Position numbers and translations under genes: made by a program. From positions 62,001-126,000 of the forward strand of contig NZ_CAAF010000061.1 of the NCBI RefSeq assembly GCF_000359125.1: a stretch of 64,000 nt of DNA, written 5' to 3'. Positions 44,275 to 53,659 of this stretch are shown piece by piece (the stretch's first letter is position 1; each line of letters begins with the position of its first letter). The notes beneath the pieces are model-generated. The model had not been told where the DNA came from. It did not search any database and saw only the letters and a list, made by a program, of their open reading frames with translations. The stretch comes from Mesorhizobium sp. STM 4661 (GTDB taxonomy: Bacteria > Pseudomonadota > Alphaproteobacteria > Rhizobiales > Rhizobiaceae).

Positions 44275-45303
44275 TCAATCGTGGACGCCGAGTTTCTTCT
44301 GCAGGCTGGTCGACGAGGTCGTGTACTGGAACACGATGCGCTCGCCCGGACTGACGATGCGCTTCGCCGCTTGCGCCATCAGCGCGACCTCATGGAACCC
44401 CGACAGGATCAGCTTTAGCTTGCCGGGATACCAGTTGATGTCGCCGACTGCGAAGATGCCCGGCACCGATGTCTGGAATTTCTCGGTGTCGACCGGGATT
44501 ATGTTCTCATGAAGGTTGAGGCCCCAGTCGGCGATCGGACCGAGCTTCATGGTCAGGCCGAAGAACGGCAGCATGCGCGTGCACGCCACCTCGACATCGC
44601 CATCAGGTCCCTTGACGGTCGCGGATGAAAGCTGGCCATTGGCGCCGGTCAGGCCGGTCACCTGGCCGACCTGGAAGTTCAGCTCCTTCATCTCCTGCAT
44701 GGCATACATCTTGTTGACGCTGTCGGGTGCAGCGCGAAATTCCGGACGCCTGTGGACCAGCGTCACGCTTTTCGCCATCGGCTGCAGGTTCAGCGTCCAG
44801 TCGAGGGCCGAATCGCCACCGCCGACGATGACGAGGTCGTGGCCGCGAAAATCCTCCATCCGGCGAACCGAATAGAAGACGCTCTTTCCCTCATAGGGTT
44901 CGATGCCGGGGATCGGCGGACGTTTGGGCTGGAACGACCCGCCGCCGGCGGCGATCACCACCACCTTGGCTTCGAACACCTCGTTCTCGTCGGTGATGAC
45001 GCGAAAGCTGCCGTCCTCGAGCTTTTCGAGGCTCGAGACCATGCGGTTATAGGTGAATTCGGGCTTGAACGGCGCGATCTGCTCAAGCAGCCTGTCGACC
45101 AGCCCCTGCGCCGAGATCGAGGGCCAGCCTGGTATGTCGTAGATCGGCTTTTCCGGGTAGAGTTCCGCGCATTGCCCGCCGGGCCGGTCGAGTATGTCGA
45201 TCAGATGGCATTTCATGTCGAAAAGGCCGAGTTCGAACACGGCGAACAGGCCCACCGGGCCTGCCCCGACAATCAGTACGTCCGTCCTGGTGATATCGGT
45301 CAT
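44275..45303 (-). CDS. Ferredoxin--NADP reductase, thioredoxin-reductase-like type
   Basis: A 342-residue flavoprotein of the FNR2/TrxR-like class. FAD-binding GxGxxG is VLIVGAGPVGLFAVFELGLF near residue 9 and the NADP site is LVIVGGGDSALDWTLNLQPM. It lacks the CxxC active site of thioredoxin reductase, as expected for this FNR class (LDRPGGQCAELYPEKPIYDI). It ends 15 bases from the MFS stop and lies beside a 2Fe-2S ferredoxin gene, its probable electron partner. Confidence 0.93.
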   Translation of the reverse strand: MTDITRTDVLIVGAGPVGLFAVFELGLFDMKCHLIDILDRPGGQCAELYPEKPIYDIPGWPSISAQGLVDRLLEQIAPFKPEFTYNRMVSSLEKLEDGSFRVITDENEVFEAKVVVIAAGGGSFQPKRPPIPGIEPYEGKSVFYSVRRMEDFRGHDLVIVGGGDSALDWTLNLQPMAKSVTLVHRRPEFRAAPDSVNKMYAMQEMKELNFQVGQVTGLTGANGQLSSATVKGPDGDVEVACTRMLPFFGLTMKLGPIADWGLNLHENIIPVDTEKFQTSVPGIFAVGDINWYPGKLKLILSGFHEVALMAQAAKRIVSPGERIVFQYTTSSTSLQKKLGVHD

Positions 45304-45395
45304 GCGATGCGCCTCGATGCAGAACGGCGCGACACTGCATGACCATTGGCCCGCTGCCAAGCTGCAGCGGCAAAAATCAGTGGCGCAAGGTTCTC

Positions 45396-45539
45396 AGAGA
45401 CTGTTTCGAAATTCGCTCTGGCGAGTCATATGGTGGTGGTTTCGAGAACCGTAGCGCAGCGGACATTTGGTCCGTGAGCAACGGAAGCGCAGAAAACGCC
45501 ATCAGATGGCCGCCAGAGTAGAATTTCCAAACAGTCTCT
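45396..45539. repeat. 144-base imperfect palindrome
   Basis: The element starts AGAGACTGTTTCGAAATT and ends with the near-complement AATTTCCAAACAGTCTCT; a second complementary block (GCTCTGGCG with CGCCAGAGT) lies further in, and the centre is CGGACATTTGGTCCG. It fills most of the gap between the reductase and ferredoxin genes and overlaps the last two bases of the ferredoxin stop codon. It could be a MITE-like repeat or a transcript-end structure. Confidence 0.75.
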
Positions 45540-45858
45540 AGCCCTGGCGGGCAGGCACGCGCACGACCAGCCCATCCAGCGCGTCGCGCACCTTGATCTG
45601 GCAGGACAGCCGCGAGTTCGGCTGGACGTCGTAGGCGAAGTCCAGCATGTCCTCCTCCATCGCTTCCGGCTCGCCGACTTCCGCCGTCCATGCCTCGTCG
45701 ACATAGACATGGCAGGTAGCGCAGGCGCAGGCGCCGCCGCATTCGGCCTCGATCCCCGGCACCGCGTTGCGGATCGCGTTTTCCATGACGGTCGAGCCGT
45801 TTTCGGCATCCACGTCGAAATGCGTGCCGTCATGGGCAATGAAGGTCAGCTTGGTCAT
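45538..45858 (-). CDS. 2Fe-2S ferredoxin, adrenodoxin type
   Basis: A 106-residue ferredoxin carrying one [2Fe-2S] cluster. Ligands lie in AECGGACACATCHVYV, which contains the CX5CX2C pattern, with the fourth Cys in SRLSCQIKV. An extra Cys is present within the loop. The sequence is close to adrenodoxin/FdxB-type ferredoxins. It is next to the FNR gene on the same strand, so they probably form an electron-transfer pair, although a large palindrome sits between them. Confidence 0.93.
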   Translation of the reverse strand: MTKLTFIAHDGTHFDVDAENGSTVMENAIRNAVPGIEAECGGACACATCHVYVDEAWTAEVGEPEAMEEDMLDFAYDVQPNSRLSCQIKVRDALDGLVVRVPARQG

Positions 45859-45959
45859 TTGTCACCTGAAGGGAAGTCCCAGCCGAGATAATCACTCCGG
45901 CAGACAAGTCAACTGCCGTGCGAAAACGCCGCTCTATGCCGTTTTTCTGGAAACTGGAA

Positions 45960-46328
45960 TTAGCGGTTGATGGCTGCAATGAAATCGCGCACTTCCTCGA
46001 TAAGCGCGCCAAGGCGCTTGAGAGTGCGGAGGTCTTCGGGCTGACGTTCGATGGCGGTGGCGCAATCGGCGATGGCGAAGGCGCCGACCCCTCGCGCCGA
46101 GCCTTTCAGCCCGTGCGCCAGAAACAGCCTTTCCCGGACATCGGCGTCGACGATCCTGTCGCGCACCGACAACGCCTGCTGCACGAACAAGGCGAGTACC
46201 TCCTGTTCGAGGCCACGATCGCCCATCGTCTGACGGGCCAGATGTGCCATATCCACAGGTCGTGCCGGCCCGGTTCCCGACACGTCGCCGCCGGGCATTG
46301 AGAAGGCGATGCCGTTTTCGCCACGCAT
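45960..46328 (-). CDS. Hpt-domain phosphotransfer protein
   Basis: A 122-residue protein with one histidine phosphotransfer domain (FLAHGLKGSARGVGAFAIAD), whose His would accept phosphate from a receiver domain. No kinase or receiver domain is attached, and no kinase gene is adjacent. It is divergent from the giant GPR-like gene with 275 bases between. Whether it works with CckA or another hybrid kinase is unknown. Confidence 0.88.
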   Translation of the reverse strand: MRGENGIAFSMPGGDVSGTGPARPVDMAHLARQTMGDRGLEQEVLALFVQQALSVRDRIVDADVRERLFLAHGLKGSARGVGAFAIADCATAIERQPEDLRTLKRLGALIEEVRDFIAAINR

Positions 46329-46603
46329 GAACTCTAACTCCCTGATCGTCGGATCGCCGGAAAAGCTAGGCGAATCCCATGGACAACGGGTTAATGAATG
46401 GCCGGGAAAAATGTTGCGAAAACGGCGCCGGGATCACGGTGTTGTTAACCTTATATTTAAAGTTTTACGTATCTCGCGGAATGCATGTTTTCTTTACCCC
46501 GGTGTGTCATTACGATACGAGGGGTCCATTTTTCAGCCTCCTGCGCGGGATGCGAAAATCACAATCATAAGTCCCGCGGCAGCTTGTACAGGGTAGCGAA
46601 GGC

Positions 46604-49600
46604 ATGGCGAAGAAAACAACGACGACAAGAACGCTCGACAGCGACGTAGCCAAGGAACTCGAAAAAGCGCTTGATATCGACCTGAGCGGGGACGCCGGCG
46701 GCGACCTCGACATCGCGGCGTCGATGGAAGACCTGGAAGCGCAGATATCGCAGGCTGCGGACGAGCTGGCGCGCGAAGGCCGCAACCAGAGCGCGGAGCC
46801 TGTCGTCAGCCAGAGCGAGACGGCGGCGTCCCTCGCAAACCAAAGTCACGCAAGCCAAAGTCAAAAGACGGCGCCCGCCGCCAACCAGAGCCAAAGCGCG
46901 AAACCCGCGGCAAAGGCCAAGCCCGCCGAGCTGCGCCCTGTGGAAATGCGTAATGGCTCGCAGCCGGCCGGTTTCGCGCCAGCCAATGACGATCGTCAAA
47001 AAGATTACAAGACGCTTCTCCACAGCCTCAATCGGCGCGCCTCGAACACGATCTACTGGGTCGTGGCGATCGTTTCGCTGGCCTGGATTGCGGGTGCCGG
47101 AGCTTTGGCCAATCTGTTGTTCGGACCGGACATCTGGAAAATCCGTACGCTTGACCAGTTTTTCGCCCGTCCCGAACTGATCGGCCTGGCGGTCGCGGCA
47201 ATCCTGCCCGTCATCCTGTTCTGGGCGTTTGCGGCCATGATCCGCCGCGCCCAGGAAATGCGCATCGCCGCCCAGTCGATGACGGAAGTGGCTTTCCGCC
47301 TGGCCGAACCGGAAAACCTTGCCCAGGATCGAGTCATGATGATCGGCCAGGCCGTACGCCGAGAGGTGGCGGCCATGGGCGAAGGCATCGAGCGCACGCT
47401 GGCGCGCGCCGTCGAGCTCGAAACCCTGGTCCACAGCGAGGTGAACCAGATCGAACGCTCCTATTCGGAAAACGAATCCCGCATCCGTTCGCTCGTCGAC
47501 GGGCTGGGCAGCGAGCGCGAAGCGGTGGTCACCCACGCCGAGCGCGTGCGCGCATCGATCACCGGCGCGCATGAGACGCTGAAGGATGAAATCGGGTCTG
47601 CCAGCGACCTCATTCGCGACAGCATCCTCAACGCTTCGACCAAGCTGTCGATGACCATCACCAATTCCGGCGATACGTTGATCGACAGGATCAACGAAAG
47701 CTCGATGTCGATCTTCGATCAGGTGGAAGGCCGGCTGGACACTATCACCGACCGGCTGTCGACCTCCGGCGAGGCCTTCGCCAGCCTTCTCGATACGCGC
47801 ATCGCCAAGCTGACGGATACGACCGACGGTCTGACACGGTCGCTGACCGACCTGCTCGACGATCGGACCACCGGCATGGTGTCGCTGCTCGGCGGCGCCG
47901 CGCGCACGCTGAGCTCCGAATTCGAAGCCAGCCTCAGCGGCATTGAGCGCACGCTTGCCGAACGCGGTCAGGCGCTGATCGGCGAATTCCAGACCCGCGC
48001 CGAAGCGCTGGACACCGGCACGCAGAAGCTCAACGCCGCGCTGGAGGCCCGTGCACGCCAGATCAACGAGACGCTGGTCGAGCGCGCGCGCGAAATCGCC
48101 CATGCTTTCCAGGAAAGCAAGGACACGCTGTCGGTGATGATAGATCAGGGCAAGACCCAGATCGGCGCCGACATGGCCGACATCGTTTCGTCGACCTCGT
48201 CCATGCTTGAAGCGCGCGCCAGCGACTTCGCCGGGCGCATGGAAGCGGCGCGTCACGTCGTCTCCCGTTCCTTCGACAGCGATATCCAGCGACTTGCCGA
48301 CGCCCGCGTCGGCATCGAGGAAGCCGTCGAAAACCACAGCCGCAAGCTGTCGGAAAGCCGCGAGCGCATGGCGGCGGCAATGCAGGCCGATCTGGCGAAG
48401 TTCGGCGAGAGCCGCGCCGGCATCGACGCAGCCGTGACCGACCAGGTGCAGAAACTTGCCGAGGGCCGCGGCCTGATCTCGCGCGCGCTCGAAGAGGATC
48501 TGCGCAAGGTCAATGAGTCGCGCGCCGCCATCGACGCTTCGCTCGGCAGCCATCTCGAAAGGCTCGAAGAAGGCCGCAACAGGCTTGCGCTGGCTCTCGA
48601 CGAAGACTCCGGGAGACTTGTACAAGCCCGTACAATCATTGATGAAATGGTCGCCGGGCATGTCGGAAAGCTCGCCGAGGGCCGCGGCATTCTTTCGCGG
48701 GCGCTGGAGGCCGACCTCGGCAAGCTGGCCGACAACCGTGCCAGCATCGACGGGCTGGTCGCCGCCCAGGTTGAAAAGATCGCCGAAGGTCGCGCCGTAC
48801 TTGCCAAGGCGCTGGAGACCGACATTGTCGGCATCAAGGGTCTGATCGAGAGTCATTCCGCGAAACTGGCGGAAGACCGCGCCGGGCTGTCGCGTTCGCT
48901 CGACAACGACCTCTCCGGCATCAGAGGCCTGATCTCCGACCATTCGGGCAGGCTCGCCGAGGACCGCAGCCTGTTGTCGCAAACACTCGAGGCCGATCTC
49001 GCCAAGCTGGCGGAAAGCCGCTCGAGCATCGACGGGCTGGTCGCCGGCCAGGTCGAGAAGCTGGCCGAAGGCCGCGACATCCTCAAGCGCGCGCTGGAAT
49101 CCGACCTGAACACGATCAAGGGCGTCATATCAAGCCAGTCCGAAACGCTGGCGCAAGACCGTAGCCAGCTTTCACAGGCGTTGGAAACCGACCTGCAGAG
49201 CGTCAATGGCCTTATCTCAGACCACATGAACAGGCTCGCTCAGGACCGATCGACCCTGTCGAAGGCGCTCGAAGACGATCTCGCCAAGCTCGCGGAAAGC
49301 CGGTCGAGCATCGACGGCCTGGTCGCCGGCCAGGTCGAGAAGCTGGCCGAGGGGCGCGATATCCTCAAGCGCGCGCTGGAAGCCGATCTCGGCAGCGTCA
49401 ACAATCTCGTCAACAGCCACGCCGAGAAGTTGATCGGGGATCGTTCGGCCTTGTCGAAGGCCCTTGAAGACGATCTCGCCAGGTTGTCGGAAAGCCGCTC
49501 GAGCATCGACGGCCTGGTCGCCGGCCAGGTCGAGAAGCTGTCCGAGGGCCGCGATATCCTCAGGCGTGCGCTGGAAGCCGATCTCAACACGATCAAGGGC

Positions 49601-52600
49601 GTCGTCGCCGACCAGTCCCAGCAGCTGACCGACAATCGCGCGGAATTTGTGCGTGCGCTGGAAGCCGATCTCGGCAGCGTCAACAGCCTCGTCAGCAATC
49701 ACGCCGAAAAACTCCTCCAGGATCGCTCGACGCTGTCGAAGGCGCTTGAGGACGACCTCGCCAAGCTGGCCGAAAGCCGCTCGAGCATCGACGGCCTGGT
49801 CGCCGGCCAAGTCGAGAAATTATCCGAGGGCCGCGATATCCTCAAGCGTGCGCTGGAGGCTGATCTGCAGAAGCTTGCGGCAAGCCGCGGCGAGGTCGAC
49901 GACATCATCACCGGCCATGTCGGCAAGCTTGCCGAAGGCCGCGACATGCTGACCCGCGCCTTGGACGACGATCTCTCCAAGCTTGCCGATACGCGCAAGG
50001 ACGTCGATCGTTCCTTGTCCAGCCATATCGACCAGATCGCCGCCCGAAGCACCGACATCTCGGATGCCATCGCCGCGGATGTCGAAAAGATCGAGCAGGC
50101 GTTCAGCCGGCAGACCAGCATCGTCGAGGAGCGGACCGGAACCATGGAACGCGCGCTGTCGACAGGCGTCGACAACGTCCGCGCCGTGCTCGAGAAAAGC
50201 GCTGTCTTCGTTGCGGGAGCGCTGCGCGAAAAGGTCATGGAAGTCACCGGCGCGCTGCATGAGCAGGCGGGTGTGGCGTTCAGTGATGCCGACCGCAAGA
50301 TCGCCGAACGCGCCGAGCAGACCTCGGCTGCCCTGCTTGCCAGGGCAGAGGATATCGCCCGCACCTTCGAGGAGGCCGATCGCCGCCTCGCAGCGCGTGC
50401 GCAGGACACGTCGAGCGCTCTCATTGCCCGCGCCGAGGATACATCGAGCACGCTCATGGCCCGTGTCGACGACACGACGAACTCCTTGCTGGCGCGCGCC
50501 CAGGCAACGGCCGATCAACTGGCCGTCCGTGCCAGCGAGATCGCCGGAACATTCGATGCGGCGGACCAGAAACTGGTTGCCCGCGCGGTCGAAACAGCGC
50601 AGTCGCTGGCCGCACGCGCCGGCGATATCCTGCGCAATTTCGAAGGCGCCGACGAGCGGCTCGGCGTGCGCATCGGCGAGTCGGCCGAAGCGCTTGCGGC
50701 ACGCGCGTCGGACCTTGGCCGCATCTTCGACGCCGCCGACCAGCAGTTGGTATCGCGCATTGCCGAAGGTTCGGAAGCGCTGTCGGCGCGCGCGTCCGAG
50801 ATCGGCCGCATCTTCGACCAAGCGGATCACCGTCTGGTGTCGCGCATCGCCGACAGCACGTCGACGATCGGCGAGCATGCCGACAACATCGTCGGGGCCT
50901 TCGCCAGCACCGAGCAGCGTGTTGCCGAACGTGCAAGGCAGACCGGTCAGGAACTTGCCGTCCATGCTCGCGAAGTCGAGCAGGCGCTCGCCGACGCCGA
51001 CGAGCGTCTGGCGTCAACCGCGGCGACTGCGGCGGCTCGCATTGAGGACCAGCTTGCCGGTGTCGAGAACCGTCTCGCCTACACCACCGAGGCGATGGGC
51101 CAGAGGCTCAACGAGCAGGTTTCGACCGCCGAGGCGCAACTCATTTCGCGCGCCAACGCGATCGCGGAAACCTTCACCGCGGTCGGCCAGCATATCGGCC
51201 AGAGCACCAATGATGCAGCGAAGACCATCGGCACCAACACCCGTGAACTCAACACCATGCTTGCGGCGCGTTCGGCCGAGATATCGAAAATCCTCGACGA
51301 AACGGCACGGCCACTGGTCGAGCGCTTCGCCCAGGGCGGCTCGGAACTGCAAAGGAGCATGGAAGAAGTCACCGAACGCGCCACCGAGAAGCTACGCAGT
51401 GAAAACGCCTTGCTCGTCAACGCGCTCGCCAGCCGCACGGCCGAAACATTGTCGGCCGTCGACGGGGCACGCTCGACGCTTTCAGACAGCGTCGCCGAGC
51501 TTATCGGCCGCATGAGCACATCCAGTGCGCAGCTCGGCCAGTTGATCGAGCAGGCGGCGACCAATCTCGGCCAGGTCGACGAACGCCTGAGCGGCAGCAC
51601 GCAAAGCTTCGCCGCAACGACCGAGAAAGCAGCGCAGACCTTCGCCAGTTCGGCGCGCCTGGTCGATTCGAACACGACCCGGCTTACCGAACTGTCGTCC
51701 GCCACCTTGCGCGAGGTCGCCTCGATCGCCACCAAGTTCGACGAGCACAGCCGGCTGCTGTCCAGCGCTTCGGACCTGTTGAGCTCGGCCCAGAGCAACC
51801 TCGAACACACGCTGGAGCGCCAGTCCTCGCTGGAGGATCTCGCCGTCGGCCTGGTCAAGAAGTCGGAAGACTTGGAAAAGGTGATGCGCTCCTTCGAGAA
51901 CCTGGTCGGCCAGACGCTGCAGAATGCGGAAGGCAAGACGCTGGAATCGGCCGACAAGATCCGCTCCGCCATTTCCGAGGTCGTCGATTCGGCAACCAAG
52001 CGTTTCGCCGACGCAACCGAGGAGATGCGCCGCACCGCCGGCTCGATCAAGAGCGAGCTCGACCTCACCCGCGCCGAGCTCAAAAAGGGCGTCATCGAGA
52101 TGCCGGAGGAAGCAAAGGAATCGACCACGGCCATCCGCCGTGCCGTGTCGGAGCAGATCAACGCGTTGAAGGAACTTTCGGATATCGTTGCGAAATCAGG
52201 CCGCGGCGCCGATCCCTCGGAGCCACGCAGTCTGCGTCCGGCGCCGCAGGCGCCTGCCGCGCGCGCCCCCGAGCCGCCACGCCGCGCTCCCATGCCACCA
52301 GTGCCAGAGCGTCGTGCGCCTCCGCCGCCGTTGGCCGGAGCCGGCGGCACCACCCTGCGCGGCACGCTCGACCTGGAACGCCCGGTTGAGACGGCGCGTC
52401 AGCGCGACCCCAATACCCGGACACCGCAGGGTGGCTGGGTGCGCGATCTCCTGACCGGGGCATCGCGCGAAGAGGACGCCAGGCCCGCCGCTCCGGCAGA
52501 AACGCCGCGCCCGGCCCCTGCCCAGCGTTCGCCGCTTCATGTCATGGAATCGCTCAATTCGCTTTCCGTCGATATCGCCCGCGCCATCGATCACGACGCT

Positions 52601-52882
52601 TCGATCGAATTGTGGAACCGCTATCGGCGCGGCGAGCGTGACGTGTTCACGCGGCGTCTCTACACGCTGAAGGGCCAGCAGACTTTCGACGAAATCCGCC
52701 GCAAATATCAGACCGAGGCGGAATTCCGCGCAGCCGTCGACCGTTACTGCGACGATTTCGAAAAGCTGCTCAAGGACGTGTCGCGCAACGACCGCGACAA
52801 CATCATGGCTCAGACCTACCTGACGTCGGACACCGGCAAGGTCTACACCATGCTTGCCCACGCCAGCGGCCGCCTGCATTGA
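46604..52882 (+). CDS. gpr: Giant membrane-anchored coiled-coil protein, Growth Pole Ring (GPR) homologue
   Basis: A 2092-residue protein, the largest in the window. Two membrane spans lie at about 149-172 (TIYWVVAIVSLAWIAGAGAL) and 192-214, followed by about 1650 residues of helical, apolipoprotein/kinesin-like repeats. A proline-rich linker is near 1865-1985, and a C-terminal domain of about 110 residues follows (SLSVDIARAIDHDASIELWN). Size, layout and repeats match the Agrobacterium tumefaciens Growth Pole Ring protein (about 2100 residues), which forms a ring at the growing pole and is needed for polar growth and rod shape. A strong terminator follows. Confidence 0.82.
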   Translation: MAKKTTTTRTLDSDVAKELEKALDIDLSGDAGGDLDIAASMEDLEAQISQAADELAREGRNQSAEPVVSQSETAASLANQSHASQSQKTAPAANQSQSAKPAAKAKPAELRPVEMRNGSQPAGFAPANDDRQKDYKTLLHSLNRRASNTIYWVVAIVSLAWIAGAGALANLLFGPDIWKIRTLDQFFARPELIGLAVAAILPVILFWAFAAMIRRAQEMRIAAQSMTEVAFRLAEPENLAQDRVMMIGQAVRREVAAMGEGIERTLARAVELETLVHSEVNQIERSYSENESRIRSLVDGLGSEREAVVTHAERVRASITGAHETLKDEIGSASDLIRDSILNASTKLSMTITNSGDTLIDRINESSMSIFDQVEGRLDTITDRLSTSGEAFASLLDTRIAKLTDTTDGLTRSLTDLLDDRTTGMVSLLGGAARTLSSEFEASLSGIERTLAERGQALIGEFQTRAEALDTGTQKLNAALEARARQINETLVERAREIAHAFQESKDTLSVMIDQGKTQIGADMADIVSSTSSMLEARASDFAGRMEAARHVVSRSFDSDIQRLADARVGIEEAVENHSRKLSESRERMAAAMQADLAKFGESRAGIDAAVTDQVQKLAEGRGLISRALEEDLRKVNESRAAIDASLGSHLERLEEGRNRLALALDEDSGRLVQARTIIDEMVAGHVGKLAEGRGILSRALEADLGKLADNRASIDGLVAAQVEKIAEGRAVLAKALETDIVGIKGLIESHSAKLAEDRAGLSRSLDNDLSGIRGLISDHSGRLAEDRSLLSQTLEADLAKLAESRSSIDGLVAGQVEKLAEGRDILKRALESDLNTIKGVISSQSETLAQDRSQLSQALETDLQSVNGLISDHMNRLAQDRSTLSKALEDDLAKLAESRSSIDGLVAGQVEKLAEGRDILKRALEADLGSVNNLVNSHAEKLIGDRSALSKALEDDLARLSESRSSIDGLVAGQVEKLSEGRDILRRALEADLNTIKGVVADQSQQLTDNRAEFVRALEADLGSVNSLVSNHAEKLLQDRSTLSKALEDDLAKLAESRSSIDGLVAGQVEKLSEGRDILKRALEADLQKLAASRGEVDDIITGHVGKLAEGRDMLTRALDDDLSKLADTRKDVDRSLSSHIDQIAARSTDISDAIAADVEKIEQAFSRQTSIVEERTGTMERALSTGVDNVRAVLEKSAVFVAGALREKVMEVTGALHEQAGVAFSDADRKIAERAEQTSAALLARAEDIARTFEEADRRLAARAQDTSSALIARAEDTSSTLMARVDDTTNSLLARAQATADQLAVRASEIAGTFDAADQKLVARAVETAQSLAARAGDILRNFEGADERLGVRIGESAEALAARASDLGRIFDAADQQLVSRIAEGSEALSARASEIGRIFDQADHRLVSRIADSTSTIGEHADNIVGAFASTEQRVAERARQTGQELAVHAREVEQALADADERLASTAATAAARIEDQLAGVENRLAYTTEAMGQRLNEQVSTAEAQLISRANAIAETFTAVGQHIGQSTNDAAKTIGTNTRELNTMLAARSAEISKILDETARPLVERFAQGGSELQRSMEEVTERATEKLRSENALLVNALASRTAETLSAVDGARSTLSDSVAELIGRMSTSSAQLGQLIEQAATNLGQVDERLSGSTQSFAATTEKAAQTFASSARLVDSNTTRLTELSSATLREVASIATKFDEHSRLLSSASDLLSSAQSNLEHTLERQSSLEDLAVGLVKKSEDLEKVMRSFENLVGQTLQNAEGKTLESADKIRSAISEVVDSATKRFADATEEMRRTAGSIKSELDLTRAELKKGVIEMPEEAKESTTAIRRAVSEQINALKELSDIVAKSGRGADPSEPRSLRPAPQAPAARAPEPPRRAPMPPVPERRAPPPPLAGAGGTTLRGTLDLERPVETARQRDPNTRTPQGGWVRDLLTGASREEDARPAAPAETPRPAPAQRSPLHVMESLNSLSVDIARAIDHDASIELWNRYRRGERDVFTRRLYTLKGQQTFDEIRRKYQTEAEFRAAVDRYCDDFEKLLKDVSRNDRDNIMAQTYLTSDTGKVYTMLAHASGRLH
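49007..49860 (+). repeat. Near-identical internal coding repeats in the GPR homologue
   Basis: A 78-base block encoding SSIDGLVAGQVEKLAEGRDI plus LKRALE occurs four times, starting at 49022, 49304, 49499 and 49781; spacings are 282, 195 and 282 bases, all multiples of three. Copies differ at only a few bases. More diverged versions extend on both sides (for example at about 48745). They encode helical segments of about residues 800-1086. Confidence 0.85.
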
Positions 52883-52897
52883 TCCAGGCGATAGGGT

Positions 52898-52927
52898 AAA
52901 AAAAGGCGGGAGATTTTCCCGCCTTTT
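52898..52927. terminator. Bidirectional Rho-independent terminator
   Basis: AAAAAAGGCGGG pairs with CCCGCCTTTTT across the loop AGATTTT. A T-run follows in both directions, so it can end the GPR-homologue transcript on the plus strand and the lipoprotein operon on the minus strand. Confidence 0.85.
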
Positions 52928-52968
52928 TCATTTCCATCCGCGGGTTCCGCGGCCGGGTCTTGTTTTTC

Positions 52969-53580
52969 TCAGATCACCGAATCGGTCCAGCGCACGATAT
53001 CCCTGGCCGCATCGCCGAACGCATTGTCGAGCGCGCCGACATAGGCCTGGTTGCCGGTGCCCGAGACGGGCGCGGTCGCGGTAAAGCTCTTTGAGGCACG
53101 CACCTCACCGTTGCGGTCGTTCAATATCCGCACGAACAGGTCGACCTCGGCGTGTTCGCCGCCGTCGACCTGGACTTCGAAGGACCGGACCTCGACGATC
53201 ACCTGATAATCGATCGCCAGCCCCTCGCCCGGCTTGCCGACGCCGGCGAAGCTGCCCGAACGCTGGAATGTCTCGGCCAGCCGCGCCTGCACGATCAGCG
53301 GCAGCCGGTCGGCCCATTGCGCGCCCTTGAGATACTGGATCGACCGATCGGACGGCCTGATGACGATATTCTGGCTGTCCAGCGCCTTGAGCGCCGACGG
53401 CTGGGCGATGAGGATCTGTCGGCGGCTGTGGCTGCGCGCGTCGAGCGACGGCGCCGAAAGCTCATACGTATCGAGTGGAGCCGGCCCGCCACCCGGCAAA
53501 GCCGCGCAACTGGCAAGCGTCAGGGCAAGCAATGCCACAGCCGATCTGACGCCGCCCGATTTGACCCAAATCGACTTCAC
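52969..53580 (-). CDS. ABC-type transport auxiliary lipoprotein
   Basis: A 203-residue lipoprotein of the ABC-type transport auxiliary (PqiC-like, PF03886-type) family. The signal ends in the lipobox LTLASC-AAL, so Cys is lipid-modified. The mature body (TYELSAPSLDARSHSRRQIL, DRLPLIVQARLAETFQRSGS) is typical. It is last in an Mla-type operon, and in other MCE systems such lipoproteins act in the outer membrane or periplasm. The GTG at 53580 is preferred because GGGGA lies six bases upstream; an ATG at 53622 would precede it. Confidence 0.85.
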   Translation of the reverse strand: MKSIWVKSGGVRSAVALLALTLASCAALPGGGPAPLDTYELSAPSLDARSHSRRQILIAQPSALKALDSQNIVIRPSDRSIQYLKGAQWADRLPLIVQARLAETFQRSGSFAGVGKPGEGLAIDYQVIVEVRSFEVQVDGGEHAEVDLFVRILNDRNGEVRASKSFTATAPVSGTGNQAYVGALDNAFGDAARDIVRWTDSVI

Positions 53581-53659
53581 ACGTGATCCCCGTTGTCCCC
53601 AGATCGTAAGATCAACCTGCATTGGTGGTTCATGTTCTTGCGGGGTGGGAAGGCCGAAG

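Noticed and set aside
46445..46460. Possible CtrA box TTAA-N8-TTAA before the GPR homologue
   Set aside because: The spacing is eight rather than seven bases, so it was not listed as a site; mentioned only as a weak hint.
46565..48982. 805-residue open frame antisense to the GPR homologue
   Set aside because: Shadow of the strongly repetitive coiled-coil gene; no recognisable family, and it would overlap the GPR start region.
49007..49860. Direct repeats that could suggest a CRISPR array
   Set aside because: The repeats are in frame, encode helical protein, and have spacing of 195 or 282 bases; no CRISPR features are present.
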